A stretch of 36,132 nt of DNA from Thiococcus pfennigii (GCF_016583835.1 NZ_NRRW01000038.1:1-36132); one strand, 5' to 3'; counted from the stretch's first letter, positions 10,134 to 18,452 are shown. Notes: generated by a model not told the origin, from the sequence alone. Made by a program: numbers and translations.

Positions 10134-10841
10134 ATGCAAGAGAAACGCATCCTCGTCTGGGACCTCCCCCTTCGACTCTTTCACTGGCTGCTCTTTACGC
10201 TGGTCGTCGCCGCGATCCTGACCGCCCTGCAAGGCGGCAACCTGATGCCCGTGCACGGGCTGCTCGGCCAACTCGTCCTCGGGCTGATCGCCTTCCGGGT
10301 GGCTTGGGGTCTGTTCGGACCGACCTATGCCCGTTTTCACAACTTCGTGCGCGGGCCGAGCGCCGTCCTGGCCTACCTGCGCGGGGCTTGGCAAGGGGTC
10401 GGGCACAATCCCCTCGGGGCACTGTCCGTGCTAGCCCTGATGGCCGTCCTCTTCGTTCAGGTCCTGCTCGGCCTCTTCGCGAACGACGACATCGCCTTCC
10501 GCGGCCCGTTCAACCCCCTCGTCTCGGGCGAGACGAGCGACCTCATCACTGGACTGCACCGGGCCAATGGCTGGCTGATCGTCGCCCTAGTGAGCCTGCA
10601 TGTGCTGGCGATCCTCTATTACACCTTGGTGCGCAAGGACAATCTGGTGCGACCGATGATCACCGGCCGAAAGTCGGTCGCAGACCCGAATGCGAGGGAT
10701 ACCGAATCGCTCCGGGGCGTGCGATTGTCGATTGCGTTCGTGATAGCCGTGTCCTTCGCCGCCGTCGTCGTCTGGATGGCGAGCGGCGGTCCGATGACCG
10801 TGCTGGCCCCGCCGCCACCCCCGGTCATCGCCCCCTGGTGA
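10134..10841 (+). CDS. cytochrome b561-family (di-heme b-type) membrane protein
   Basis: This protein probably carries electrons between quinol and a partner c-type cytochrome or dehydrogenase in the inner membrane. The 235-residue product has at least four transmembrane helices with histidines in the expected places: WDLPLRLFHWLLF, PVHGLLGQLVLGL, and GLHRANGWLIVALVSLHVLAI. A fifth hydrophobic helix and a proline-rich tail (APPPPPVIAPW) end the protein. The ATG at 10134 is preferred over an upstream in-frame start because it opens with the family's usual short N-terminus. The electron partner is not encoded in the window. Confidence 0.85.
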   Translation: MQEKRILVWDLPLRLFHWLLFTLVVAAILTALQGGNLMPVHGLLGQLVLGLIAFRVAWGLFGPTYARFHNFVRGPSAVLAYLRGAWQGVGHNPLGALSVLALMAVLFVQVLLGLFANDDIAFRGPFNPLVSGETSDLITGLHRANGWLIVALVSLHVLAILYYTLVRKDNLVRPMITGRKSVADPNARDTESLRGVRLSIAFVIAVSFAAVVVWMASGGPMTVLAPPPPPVIAPW

Positions 10842-11003
10842 GGCTCGTCTCCAGCGACCCGAGGCGCAGCGATCCGCCGCGCACAAGCGCGGCACGGGCG
10901 CCCCGCGGCATCCGGCCGATCGTCTCACGGCGGCCGCGCGCTACCGCCGCTCGCCGGGGCGGCAACGCACGAGCGTCCGACCCCAGCGCACGGAGACGCT
11001 AGG

Positions 11004-11330
11004 ATGCCGGTCTCGGGCCAGGATCTGATCGCCATCGGCGTCGTCGCCGGCCTCGTCTGGCTCTGGCTCGACAGCCTGCGTGCCCGCGAGATCGCCCTCG
11101 GCATCTGTCAGGCAGCCTGCGATCGGCGCGACCTGCAACTCCTCGATCAGACCGTCGCCGTGCGCCGCATCGGCGTGCGCCCGACGCGCGCCGGCCTGCG
11201 GCTGCGCCGCGTCTACCGGTTCGATTACAGCGAGGAGGGAATCGGCCGCCACACCGGCCATCTGGTACTGGTCGGGCTGAATCTCGAGGAGATCAGCTTT
11301 GGCCTACCGGCGCGGGCGGACGACGCCTGA
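11004..11330 (+). CDS. DUF3301 family protein
   Basis: This is a small conserved protein of unknown function with one N-terminal membrane helix (DLIAIGVVAGLVWLWLDSL) and a charged cytosolic part. It matches the pattern I associate with DUF3301: REIALGICQAACDRRDLQLLDQTVA, then RLRRVYRFDYSEEG and a C-terminal GHLVLVGL. It is 108 residues long. GGAG at 10992-10995 with 8-base spacing supports the start. It is convergent with sspB. Confidence 0.82.
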   Translation: MPVSGQDLIAIGVVAGLVWLWLDSLRAREIALGICQAACDRRDLQLLDQTVAVRRIGVRPTRAGLRLRRVYRFDYSEEGIGRHTGHLVLVGLNLEEISFGLPARADDA

Positions 11331-11461
11331 TCGAGACCGTTCCGGCGGAGGGGGGATCCGTGATCGCGCGCCGCCGCCAATGGCACCCGAAGGCCAAGGC
11401 ACCCCAGGGGATCGCCGGCAGACCGGCCCCTGCGGCGCAACGTCGGACCGACCGTCGACGG

Positions 11462-11480
11462 CCCTCGCGGGGAGCGAGGG
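11462..11480 (-). terminator. hairpin just after sspB stop, possible terminator
   Basis: CCCTCGC and GCGAGGG form a 7-bp stem with a 5-base loop immediately downstream of the sspB stop codon on the minus strand. No U-run follows, so intrinsic termination is uncertain. Confidence 0.3.
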
Positions 11481-11481
11481 T

Positions 11482-11877
11482 CTACTTGACGACCTTGAGG
11501 GTCGGGCGTTCGCGCGGTGGTGGGGCCTCCTCGGCCTCCACGTCCGCGGTCTCGCCGGACGGCCGCGGCTCCTCGTCCGGGAAGAGCATGCCGTGGCCGT
11601 TCTCGCGGGCATAGATGCCGATGACGGCGTCCACCGGCAACCAGACCTCCATCGCCACGCCGCCGAAGCGGGCACCGAAGGTGATGCGGTCATTGCCCAG
11701 GACCAGACCACGCACGGCGCTCGGCGTGATGTTCAGCACGATCTTGCCGTCCTGCGCGTAGGCCACCGGCAATTGGGCGTCTTTGCGGCTGGCATCGACC
11801 AACAGGTGCGGGGTCAGCTGGTTGTCCAGGATCCAGTCGTACAGGGCGCGAATGAGATAGGGACGGTTGGATGTCAT
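11482..11877 (-). CDS. sspB: ClpXP protease specificity-enhancing factor SspB
   Basis: SspB is the adaptor that tethers ssrA-tagged peptides to ClpXP. The 131-residue protein has the conserved N-terminal domain (RPYLIRALYDWILDNQLTPHLLVDA, then IVLNITPSAVRGL and FGARFGG). An acidic, flexible linker follows, and the short C-terminal ClpX-binding peptide RPTLKVVK closes the protein. The ATG at 11877 matches the family N-terminus; the frame extends further upstream into repeat-derived sequence. It lies 599 bases downstream of sspA, a gap filled mostly by an 89-bp minisatellite, whereas sspA and sspB are usually close together. Confidence 0.95.
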   Translation of the reverse strand: MTSNRPYLIRALYDWILDNQLTPHLLVDASRKDAQLPVAYAQDGKIVLNITPSAVRGLVLGNDRITFGARFGGVAMEVWLPVDAVIGIYARENGHGMLFPDEEPRPSGETADVEAEEAPPPRERPTLKVVK

Positions 11878-11951
11878 CGGATCTCTCGCAGACGGATTGG
11901 CTACCTGTCTCTTCGGAACGATTGAACGAGGACCGGCACGACTCGACCTCC

Positions 11952-12335
11952 GACGTCGGGTTGCGCCGACGTCCATGGCGACCCGCGCCGTCCGTGAAAC
12001 CACCGGGGTCGGTGCGGTTCGTTCCTCACCACACCCTACGGACCTCGGGTTGCGCCGACGTCCATGGCGACTTGCGCCGTCCGTGAAACCACCGGGGTCG
12101 GTGCGGTTCGTTCCTCACCACACCCTACGGACCTCGGCCTGCGCCGACGTCCATGGCGACTTGCGCCGTCCGTGAAACCACCGGGGTCGGTGCGGTTCGT
12201 TCCTCACCACACCCTACGGACCTCGGCCTGCGCCGACGTCCATCGCGACCCGCACCGTTCGTGAAACCACCGGGGTCGGTGCGGTTCGTTCCTCACCACA
12301 CCCTACGGACCTCGTTCCTCACCACACACTTGGAC
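11952..12335. repeat. 89-bp tandem repeat (minisatellite), four full units plus a degenerate fifth
   Basis: Four units of exactly 89 bp lie at 11952-12040, 12041-12129, 12130-12218 and 12219-12307, differing at only a few bases each. A fifth unit (12308 to about 12335) retains GACCTCG and then jumps to TTCCTCACCACAC, so it has an internal deletion. Each unit contains a possible hairpin, GGTGCGGT paired with ACCACACC around a 9-base loop with one mismatch. The length is not a multiple of three and each unit contains one TGA, so it is not a coding repeat. There are no unique spacers, so it is not a CRISPR. It fills most of the 599-base sspA-sspB gap (11878-12476); the remaining 140 bases before the sspA stop hold no gene I can see. 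Confidence 0.95.
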
Positions 12336-12476
12336 CTTAACGGTAACCCGAGGGATGCTTCGCTCGCACAGCACCCCATCAAGCGTCCGCCGTGCCGGGG
12401 CGCGTCGGAAGCGACGCGCGCACCGGTCATCATGACCTCGATTTGAGGCCCTCGCGGGCCCTTTTCCAGCCCGCCG

Positions 12477-13100
12477 TCAGGCGACGCCCATCTCGCGTTC
12501 GGCCTCGGACAGGCTGCGCTCGAACGCTGGCCACTTGAAGATCCTGGCGGCGTAGTCCTCGACCGCCTTGGCGCTCGGCGGCAGGTCGATGCCGAGCGCG
12601 CGCAGACGCCACAGCAGCGGCGCGATGCAGCAGTCGACCAGCGAGAACTCATCGTTCATGAAGAAGGGGCGTGCACCAAACACCGGGGCCGTCGCGATCA
12701 GGCTCTCGCGCAGTTCCTTGCGCGCCTGGGCGGCGTCCGCCGCGGCCCCCTTGACGATCCGACCGAGGAGGCTGTACCAGTCACGCTCGACACGGTACAT
12801 GAACAGCCTGGCACTCGCGCGGGCGACGGGGTCGATGGGCAGGAGCGGTGGGTGCGGAAAGCGCTCGTCGAGGTACTCCATGATGATGCGCGACTCGTAG
12901 AGCCGCAACTCCCGGTCCACGAGGGTCGGAACCGTGCCGTACGGATTGAAGTCCATGACCTCGTCCGGCAGGTGCTGGGCATCGACATCGACGATGTCGA
13001 CGGCGATCCCCTTTTCGGCGAGGACGATTCGAACGCGGTGGCAATACGGGCAGGAAGGATCGGAGAAGAGGATCATCACCGTAGGTCTGTTGACGGCCAC
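12477..13100 (-). CDS. sspA: stringent starvation protein A (GST-fold RNA polymerase-associated protein)
   Basis: SspA binds RNA polymerase and affects transcription in stationary phase and under acid stress. The 207-residue protein has a thioredoxin-like N-domain (PTLVDRELRLYESRIIMEYLDERFPHP region, near-identical to E. coli SspA as I recall it) and a helical GST C-domain (FFMNDEFSLVDCCIAPLLWRL). The start is a GTG at 13100, which aligns with the MAV start of E. coli SspA. A CPYC motif at residues 17-20 resembles a redox-active glutaredoxin site, which E. coli SspA lacks. It follows petABC on the same strand. Confidence 0.94.
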   Translation of the reverse strand: MAVNRPTVMILFSDPSCPYCHRVRIVLAEKGIAVDIVDVDAQHLPDEVMDFNPYGTVPTLVDRELRLYESRIIMEYLDERFPHPPLLPIDPVARASARLFMYRVERDWYSLLGRIVKGAAADAAQARKELRESLIATAPVFGARPFFMNDEFSLVDCCIAPLLWRLRALGIDLPPSAKAVEDYAARIFKWPAFERSLSEAEREMGVA

Positions 13101-13153
13101 ACGATTTACCCTTGGTCCAAGCGAAATCCGCCTTGACCCCCAAACTTGCAGCG

Positions 13154-13179
13154 GGATCGGTCAGGATCATAACCGATCC
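13154..13179. terminator. hairpin between petC and sspA
   Basis: GGATCGGT and ACCGATCC make a perfect 8-bp stem with a 10-base loop in the 173-base gap between the petC stop and the sspA start. There is no U-run on either strand. It may attenuate read-through from petABC into sspA, or only stabilise the RNA end. Confidence 0.35.
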
Positions 13180-13273
13180 GCGACGGGAGGGGCGGAGCCG
13201 ACCGCCGTCGCGCGGACCGACGCCCCGCCGGACGGCACCTCCCTGTGCCGACCTGGCCGAGACAACCGAGGGA

Positions 13274-14014
13274 TCAGTGGACGTCCTTCCAGTATTCCTT
13301 CTTCAGCGCGTAGGCGAAGACGAACAGCACGCCGAGGAACAGGAGCACCTTGACGCCGAGGTCGCGGCGCTCCTGCATGACCGGATCGCCGATATAGGTC
13401 AGAAACGCCGTCAGATCACGGGCCATCTGATCGTATTCCTGCGGCGACAGGGTGCCGGGCTCGACGAGTTCCACGCCCTCGATCACCTGGTGCGCCTCAT
13501 CTCCGTGGCCCTTCTCTTCGTAGACCGCCTTCTGTACGCCCTGGAGGCCGCCCAGCACATGCGGCATGCCGACGTCGGGGAAGACCAGATTGTTGACACC
13601 ATAGGGCCGGTTCGGGTCTACGTAGAAGCTCTTCAGGTACGTGTAGACCCAGTCCGGGCTGCGCCAGCGGGTGACGAGCGTCAGGTCCGGAGTCGCGGTG
13701 CCGAACCACTTCTCGCCGTCCTCGGGGCGCATCGCGATCTCCATCAGATCGCCAGGCTGGCCATTGTCGTGGATGAAGTCCGCGCGCAGGTCGGCCTCGT
13801 CGATGCCGAGGTCCTGGGCCATCCGGTTGTAGCGATGGTACTTCAGCGAGTGACAGCCCATGCAGCGGTCGACGTAGTACTGGGCGCCGCGCTGCAGGGA
13901 CTCCTTGTCGTCGAGATCGATCTTGGCCTTCTCGAGGTGAACCCCACCACCGCCCGCGCCGAAGGCCAGCATCGGCGACAGCAACAGGATCAATGCGGCA
14001 ATCGGCTTGCTCAT
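13274..14014 (-). CDS. petC: ubiquinol-cytochrome c reductase, cytochrome c1
   Basis: This is the c-type heme subunit of the bc1 complex. It passes electrons from the Rieske protein to soluble cytochrome c or HiPIP on the periplasmic side. The 246-residue product has a signal peptide (KPIAALILLLSPMLAFGAG), a heme-binding CMGCH at residues 51-55, the likely axial-methionine segment FPDVGMPHVLGG, and a C-terminal membrane anchor (GVKVLLFLGVLFVFAYAL) followed by a lysine-rich end. The ATG at 14014 overlaps the petB stop (ATGA). The frame stays open upstream into petB, but that part is antiphase shadow. Confidence 0.96.
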   Translation of the reverse strand: MSKPIAALILLLSPMLAFGAGGGGVHLEKAKIDLDDKESLQRGAQYYVDRCMGCHSLKYHRYNRMAQDLGIDEADLRADFIHDNGQPGDLMEIAMRPEDGEKWFGTATPDLTLVTRWRSPDWVYTYLKSFYVDPNRPYGVNNLVFPDVGMPHVLGGLQGVQKAVYEEKGHGDEAHQVIEGVELVEPGTLSPQEYDQMARDLTAFLTYIGDPVMQERRDLGVKVLLFLGVLFVFAYALKKEYWKDVH

Positions 14015-15243
14015 AGGGTAACCCTCTCCGGAACGGGCTTGGTCTTGTCCAGCTTGCTGTAGATCGGCATCAGCAGGAAGAACGCGAAATAGAGAACCGT
14101 GAAGACCTGCGCGGCCAGGGTCCGCAGAGGCGTCGACGACAGCATCCCGAGCCAAGCCAGGACGACGAACGAGACGACGAAGATCCCGAGGGCGACCTTG
14201 GAGACGATGCCCTTGTACCGGATGGACTTGACCGGGCTGCGGTCGAGCCACGGCAGGAAGAAGAACACCAGGATCGCACTGAACATCACGACGACGCCGG
14301 GGAACTGGGAGCCGGCGATCGGCGGCACCGCACGCAGCATCGCGTAGTACGGGGTGAAGTACCAGACAGGCGCGATGTGCGCAGGGGTCTGCAGCGGATT
14401 GGCCGGCTGGAAGTTCGGCGGTTCGAGGAAGAGCCCACCGAAGCCCGGGGCGAAGAACAGGATGATCGAGAAGAACGCCAGGAAGACGACGACCCCGGTG
14501 AGATCCTTCACCGTGTAGTACGGATGGAAGGGGATGCCGTCCAGCGGGATGCCGTTCGCGTCCTTCTTCTCCTTGATCTCGATGCCGTCCGGGTTGTTCG
14601 AGCCGACCCGGTGCAGCGCGACGATATGGACGAAGACCAGGGCCGCCAGGATGAACGGCAGCAGGAAGTGCAGGGCATAGAAGCGGTTGAGGGTGACGTC
14701 GGAGATGACGTAGTCGCCGCGTACCCAGACCGCCAGATCCGGGCCGACATTCGGCACCGCCGCAAACAGGTTGACGATGACCTGGGCGCCCCAGTAGGAC
14801 ATCTGCCCCCATGGCAGCAGGTAGCCGAAGAAGGCGGTCGCCATCATCGCCAGATAGATCACGACGCCGATCATCCACAGGAGCTCGCGCGGCTTGCGGT
14901 ACGAGCCCCAGAGCAGCGCGCGGAACATGTGCAGATAGATGACGAGGAAGAAGGCCGAGGCGCCGGTCGAGTGGATGTAGCGGATCAGCCAGCCCCACTC
15001 GACATCGCGCATGATGTACTCGACCGAGGCGAAGGCGCCGTCGGCCGAGGGCTTGTAGCTCATCGCCAGCCAGACGCCGGAGAGGATCTGGATGACGAGG
15101 ACCAGGATGGCCAGGGAACCGAAAAACGACCAGAAGTTCAGGTTCTTCGGCGCGTAGTATTGGGCGAGATGCTCGTTCCAGACCTTGGTAAGCGGGAAGC
15201 GCTTATCGATCCAGCCGAGGAAGCCGGTGGTCTCTGTGCTCAT
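14011..15243 (-). CDS. petB: ubiquinol-cytochrome c reductase, cytochrome b
   Basis: This is the di-heme membrane subunit of the bc1 complex with the Qo and Qi quinone sites. In phototrophs it closes the cyclic electron-transfer loop. The 410-residue protein has about eight membrane helices. Recognisable elements are the heme-ligand segments (SAFFLVIYLHMFRALLWGSY; FYALHFLLPFILAALVFVHIVALH), the Qo-site motif region with LEPPNFQPANPLQTPAHI, and a PYYTVKDL segment. The start overlaps the petA stop (TGATG) and the stop overlaps the petC start, a tightly coupled operon. Confidence 0.97.
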   Translation of the reverse strand: MSTETTGFLGWIDKRFPLTKVWNEHLAQYYAPKNLNFWSFFGSLAILVLVIQILSGVWLAMSYKPSADGAFASVEYIMRDVEWGWLIRYIHSTGASAFFLVIYLHMFRALLWGSYRKPRELLWMIGVVIYLAMMATAFFGYLLPWGQMSYWGAQVIVNLFAAVPNVGPDLAVWVRGDYVISDVTLNRFYALHFLLPFILAALVFVHIVALHRVGSNNPDGIEIKEKKDANGIPLDGIPFHPYYTVKDLTGVVVFLAFFSIILFFAPGFGGLFLEPPNFQPANPLQTPAHIAPVWYFTPYYAMLRAVPPIAGSQFPGVVVMFSAILVFFFLPWLDRSPVKSIRYKGIVSKVALGIFVVSFVVLAWLGMLSSTPLRTLAAQVFTVLYFAFFLLMPIYSKLDKTKPVPERVTL

Positions 15244-15839
15244 CAGGCGGCTCCTTCACCATCCTCGCCGACGAGGATGGTCGTGTCGTTGAGGTAGGTG
15301 TATTTCGGTATCACCAGGTTGGTCGGGGCCGGCACACCCTTGTACACCCGCGCCGCCAGGTCGAAGCGCGAGCCGTGGCACGGGCAGAAGAAGCCGCCCT
15401 TCCAGTCCGCGCCGAGGTCATCGGGGGCCACCTCGGGCCGGTAGGTCGGCGAGCAGCCCAGGTGGGTGCAGATGCCGATCGCCACCAGGTACTCGGGCTT
15501 GATCGAGCGCGTCGGGTTCTTGCAGTACTCCGGCTGCTGCGGCACCTCGGAGTTGGGGTCGACGAGCTTGGCATCGAGGCTCGGCAGCGCCTCGAGCATC
15601 TCCTGGGTGCGGTGCACGATCCAGATCGGCTTGCCGCGCCACTCGACGCGCAACAGGGCGCCCGGCTCGAGCTTGCTGATATCGGCGCGCACCGGGGCGC
15701 CGGCCGCACGGGCCTTGGCGCTCGGATTCATCGCCGAGACGAACGGGACGAGCGCGTAGCCGACGCCGGCGGCACCGACCAGGCTCGTCGCGGCGACGAG
15801 GATGCGTCGCCTGGTTTTACTCACGCCTTCTGTCTTCAT
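15243..15839 (-). CDS. petA: ubiquinol-cytochrome c reductase, Rieske iron-sulfur subunit
   Basis: This is the 2Fe-2S subunit of the bc1 complex. The cluster ligands are in CTHLGC and CPCHGS, and the N-terminus carries a Tat-type motif (KTRRRILVA) followed by the membrane anchor. With the ATG at 15839 the protein has 198 residues. The frame also offers an ATG at 15848 and a GTG at 15875, and none of the three has a clear ribosome-binding site, so the exact start is uncertain. It is the first gene of petABC. Confidence 0.94.
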   Translation of the reverse strand: MKTEGVSKTRRRILVAATSLVGAAGVGYALVPFVSAMNPSAKARAAGAPVRADISKLEPGALLRVEWRGKPIWIVHRTQEMLEALPSLDAKLVDPNSEVPQQPEYCKNPTRSIKPEYLVAIGICTHLGCSPTYRPEVAPDDLGADWKGGFFCPCHGSRFDLAARVYKGVPAPTNLVIPKYTYLNDTTILVGEDGEGAA

Positions 15840-15970
15840 AATTCCCATGGCCCCCGCCGAAGGATCGCTGGCCACCCGATCGGAGTCACCCGAGCTTGAC
15901 CAGGTGTTTTGATGAATACAAGAATATGCTAATGGTCTACAAAGTCGATCGCGAATTTTCCACGATCGGG

Positions 15971-15986
15971 ACTTGACCGGTCAAGT
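15971..15986. promoter_or_regulatory. perfect 16-bp palindrome upstream of petABC
   Basis: ACTTGACCGGTCAAGT is a perfect inverted repeat in the 206-base gap between petA and the NIF3 gene, about 130 bases upstream of the chosen petA start. The stretch between it and petA (15905-15960) is unusually AT-rich for this window and probably holds the petABC promoter. A dimeric regulator site is plausible, but I do not recognise the motif. Confidence 0.4.
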
Positions 15987-16045
15987 TGACAATCCCCATC
16001 AAGGGCTCGCCCGCGGCCTGAAGAAGATGCCAAACGACTGAAAAA

Positions 16046-16798
16046 TCAGGCTGGATTGTCGATATCGACATAGTGGTGAACGAGACCGAACCGCTCGGCC
16101 AAATGGGCGCCGAGCGCCTGCACGCCATAGCGCTCGGTGGCATGGTGCCCGGCGGCGAAGTAGTCGATGCCGAGTTCGCGGGCTAGATGGGCCGTCTGTT
16201 CGGAGATCTCCCCGCTGAGAAAGGCGTCGGCGCCCGCGAGCGCCGCCTGCTCGATCCGCCCCTGGGCGGCGCCGGTGCACCAGGCAAGCGTCTCGATCGC
16301 TCGGGCGTGGCCCGCCACGTGGACCGGCACGCGCCCAAGGACCACGGCGATCGACCGGCCGAGGGCTGCGCCGGCGCAGGGCGTCGGCATCCGCCCGCAC
16401 CATAGGAGGTCGTCGCCGCCCGCCAACGGTTGCGGCGCGAGGACGCCGAGCTGCGCGCCGAGGCGGCGATTGTTGCCGAGTTCCGGGTGGACATCGAGCG
16501 GCAGATGATAGGCGAACAGGCTCAGGCCGGCGCGCATCAGCGTGCGCACGCGCCGCCCCTTGATCCCGACCAGCGGCGCCGCCTCGCCCTTCCAGAAATA
16601 GCCGTGATGCACGAGCAGCGCGTCGGCCTTCCAGGCCACCGCGGCGTCGACGAGCGCCTGACAGGCCGTGACCCCGGTCATCAGGCGCCGCACCGGCCGA
16701 TCGCCCTCGACCTGGAGGCCGTTCGGGCAGTAGTCGGCCCACTCCGCGGCCCGCAGCAGCCCGTCGCAGTACGCGCGCAAGGTCGCGATCTCGATCAT
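16046..16798 (-). CDS. NIF3/YbgI family dinuclear metal-centre protein
   Basis: This is a conserved toroid-forming protein with a di-metal site; its cellular function is not settled. The 250-residue protein has the family metal-ligand segments ALLVHHGYFWKGE and, near the C-terminus, GIDYFAAGHHATERYG, as well as ADYCPNGLQVEG near the N-terminus. The ATG at 16798 is preferred because the protein then aligns with E. coli YbgI (247 residues). Upstream in-frame ATGs at 16831 and 16849 exist. It lies downstream of the phaB terminator and upstream of petABC on the same strand. Confidence 0.92.
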   Translation of the reverse strand: MIEIATLRAYCDGLLRAAEWADYCPNGLQVEGDRPVRRLMTGVTACQALVDAAVAWKADALLVHHGYFWKGEAAPLVGIKGRRVRTLMRAGLSLFAYHLPLDVHPELGNNRRLGAQLGVLAPQPLAGGDDLLWCGRMPTPCAGAALGRSIAVVLGRVPVHVAGHARAIETLAWCTGAAQGRIEQAALAGADAFLSGEISEQTAHLARELGIDYFAAGHHATERYGVQALGAHLAERFGLVHHYVDIDNPA

Positions 16799-16864
16799 GG
16801 TTCGATCCCCGTCACCGTTCGAACGGGACATGATACCGCGGTGGCGCACAGGGGTGGTTCGGAC

Positions 16865-16891
16865 AAAAAAAAGCCCGGCGGGCGCCGGGCT
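16865..16891 (-). terminator. rho-independent terminator after phaB
   Basis: On the minus strand, AGCCCGGCG (written as its + strand arm, 16872-16880) pairs with CGCCGGGCT (16883-16891), and eight U residues follow (A-run 16865-16872 on the plus strand). This is the clearest intrinsic terminator in the window and ends the phaB transcript before the NIF3 gene. A second small hairpin (CGTCTC/GAGACG, 16898-16918) lies between it and phaB. Confidence 0.85.
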
Positions 16892-17026
16892 ATAAAACGT
16901 CTCATGATGAGAGAGACGAGGAGGACACTGTAAAGTCCGTTGCCCGATCGACCCGCCCCTTCGGGACCGGCCGCCGGTAAATGCCTTTCGGGGCCGTGCG
17001 CGCCTCGCGCGCCGGTCGAGCGGCGA

Positions 17027-17776
17027 TCAATGCATGAAGAGGCCGCCGTTCACCGGGAGGTTGGCACCGGTGATGTAGCCGTTCTCGTCCGCCGCGAGGA
17101 AGGCTACCGCGGAGGCGATATCGGCCGGCGAGGCCATGCGCCGCATCGGGATGCCCGAGACGATCGCCTCGCGGACGTCCTCGCGCATCGCCTGAGTCAT
17201 CGCCGTCTCGACATAGCCGGGCGAGACGGTGTTGACCGTAACGCCCTTGGCGGCCCCTTCCTGGGCCAGGGCCATCGTGACGCCGTGCATGCCGGCCTTC
17301 GCCGCCGAGTAGTTGGCCTGACCGAACTGGCCACGCTGCCCGTTGACCGACGAGATGTTGATGATACGCCCGAAACCGGCCTCGAGCATGTCTTCCCAGA
17401 CCTGACGGGTCACGTTGAAGACGCTATTCAGATTGACGTTGATGACATCCGTCCACTGAGACGGTTCCATCTTCTTGAACGTCTTGTCCCGGGTGATGCC
17501 CGCACAGTTGACGAGGATCGCGATCTGGCCGTGCTGGGCCTTGATCGCCTCGACCATCCGCGCCGAATCCTCGAACGAGGAGACGTCGGCGGCGATCGTG
17601 TCGCAGGCGAGGCCTTCGGCGACGCGCTCCTGCTTCCAGGCGTCCGCCGTGGCCTGCTCGGACGGGTGGTGGTTCGCGACCACGACGCAGCCCTGACTGG
17701 CCAGGCGCCGGCAGATCTCGGTGCCGATGCCGCCGATGCCACCTGTGACGAGGGCGACCTTCGCTTGTTCCGCCAT
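17027..17776 (-). CDS. phaB: acetoacetyl-CoA reductase (NADPH-type SDR)
   Basis: PhaB reduces acetoacetyl-CoA to (R)-3-hydroxybutyryl-CoA, the monomer for polyhydroxybutyrate. The 249-residue protein has the SDR cofactor loop TGGIGGIG near the N-terminus, the NCAG motif, and the catalytic Ser-Tyr-Lys in INISSVNGQRGQFGQANYSAAKAG. A strong AGGAGG (17786-17791) lies 9 bases upstream of the ATG. It is the last of four minus-strand pha genes and is followed by an intrinsic terminator. A 297-base gap separates it from the phasin gene, so it may have its own promoter in the AT-rich stretch 17790-17815. Confidence 0.96.
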   Translation of the reverse strand: MAEQAKVALVTGGIGGIGTEICRRLASQGCVVVANHHPSEQATADAWKQERVAEGLACDTIAADVSSFEDSARMVEAIKAQHGQIAILVNCAGITRDKTFKKMEPSQWTDVINVNLNSVFNVTRQVWEDMLEAGFGRIINISSVNGQRGQFGQANYSAAKAGMHGVTMALAQEGAAKGVTVNTVSPGYVETAMTQAMREDVREAIVSGIPMRRMASPADIASAVAFLAADENGYITGANLPVNGGLFMH

Positions 17777-18073
17777 AATCGATTTCCTCCTAAAATACTC
17801 TATTTATTGTCGAACGGACCGACGACGGCGACAACGCCCATCCCGGAAGATAGCGGTTGCCTGCCGACCCGCGCAAAAATCCGGATCGGTCGATCCGCTT
17901 CTGCCGCCTTGCCATCGCCCGCACCCACGGCCAGAGGATCTGACCAGGGTCTTTCGGTTCGAATCGGCGGCGATCCATCCCTGGACCGCCCCCTGGGGGC
18001 CACCCTCGCGATCCGACGCGCGCGGCCCCCGCCTCCCGACCTCGCCAAGCCCGACGGAAGTTCTCGTCAGTGC

Positions 18074-18436
18074 TCAGGCCGCGACGGCCTGGCGAAGTTC
18101 CGAAGAGAGCTCGGACATGCCACGCTCGTACCAGACGCGGTAGTCGTCGCGGACCTCGCCGAGCAGCTGCATGTTGGTCTTGGTCTCGGCCATCATGCGC
18201 TCGCTCACGTCCTTGGCGATCTCGACCTGGCCCTTGACGTAGTCGGTGTAGCTCTTCGACTCGGTCGCCAGCGTCGCCAGGCGCATGCCCTGCTCCAGCC
18301 ACAGGCCGAAGACGTCCATCTGACGGCCGGCGAGCCTCTCCCAGGTCCGCATGTTCAGCTCGGCCATCGAGTTGAACCGATCCATCCCCTTGGCCGTCAT
18401 GTCGGTCGCGGTCTTCACAGTCTCGTTGATGGTCAT
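18074..18436 (-). CDS. phaP: phasin family protein, PHA granule-associated
   Basis: Phasins coat polyhydroxyalkanoate granules and control their size. The 120-residue protein is almost wholly alpha-helical and amphipathic, with the phasin-like run RFNSMAELNMRTWERLAGRQ and YTDYVKGQVEIAKDVSERMM. The ATG at 18436 is chosen because GGAG (18446-18449) precedes it at 9 bases. Upstream in-frame codons run through the putative operator at 18453-18484 and are unlikely to be coding. Location inside the pha locus makes the role secure; the symbol follows common usage. Confidence 0.9.
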   Translation of the reverse strand: MTINETVKTATDMTAKGMDRFNSMAELNMRTWERLAGRQMDVFGLWLEQGMRLATLATESKSYTDYVKGQVEIAKDVSERMMAETKTNMQLLGEVRDDYRVWYERGMSELSSELRQAVAA

Positions 18437-18452
18437 CCGAAGAATCTCCGTT

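Noticed and set aside
11952-12335. CRISPR-like array
   Set aside because: Units are directly adjacent 89-bp copies with no unique spacers, and no cas genes are in the window.
11867-12446. Plus-strand open frames running through the 89-bp repeats, with repeating peptides
   Set aside because: The unit is not a multiple of three, so the frame rotates; each unit has one TGA and frames stay open only because that stop is read in one of three. No start signal or homologue is apparent.
12424-12461. GGCCC/GGGCC hairpin followed by CTTTT on the plus strand, and a GGTCAT/ATGACC palindrome
   Set aside because: The T-run points to plus-strand termination, but no plus-strand gene precedes it; the stem is only 5 bp.
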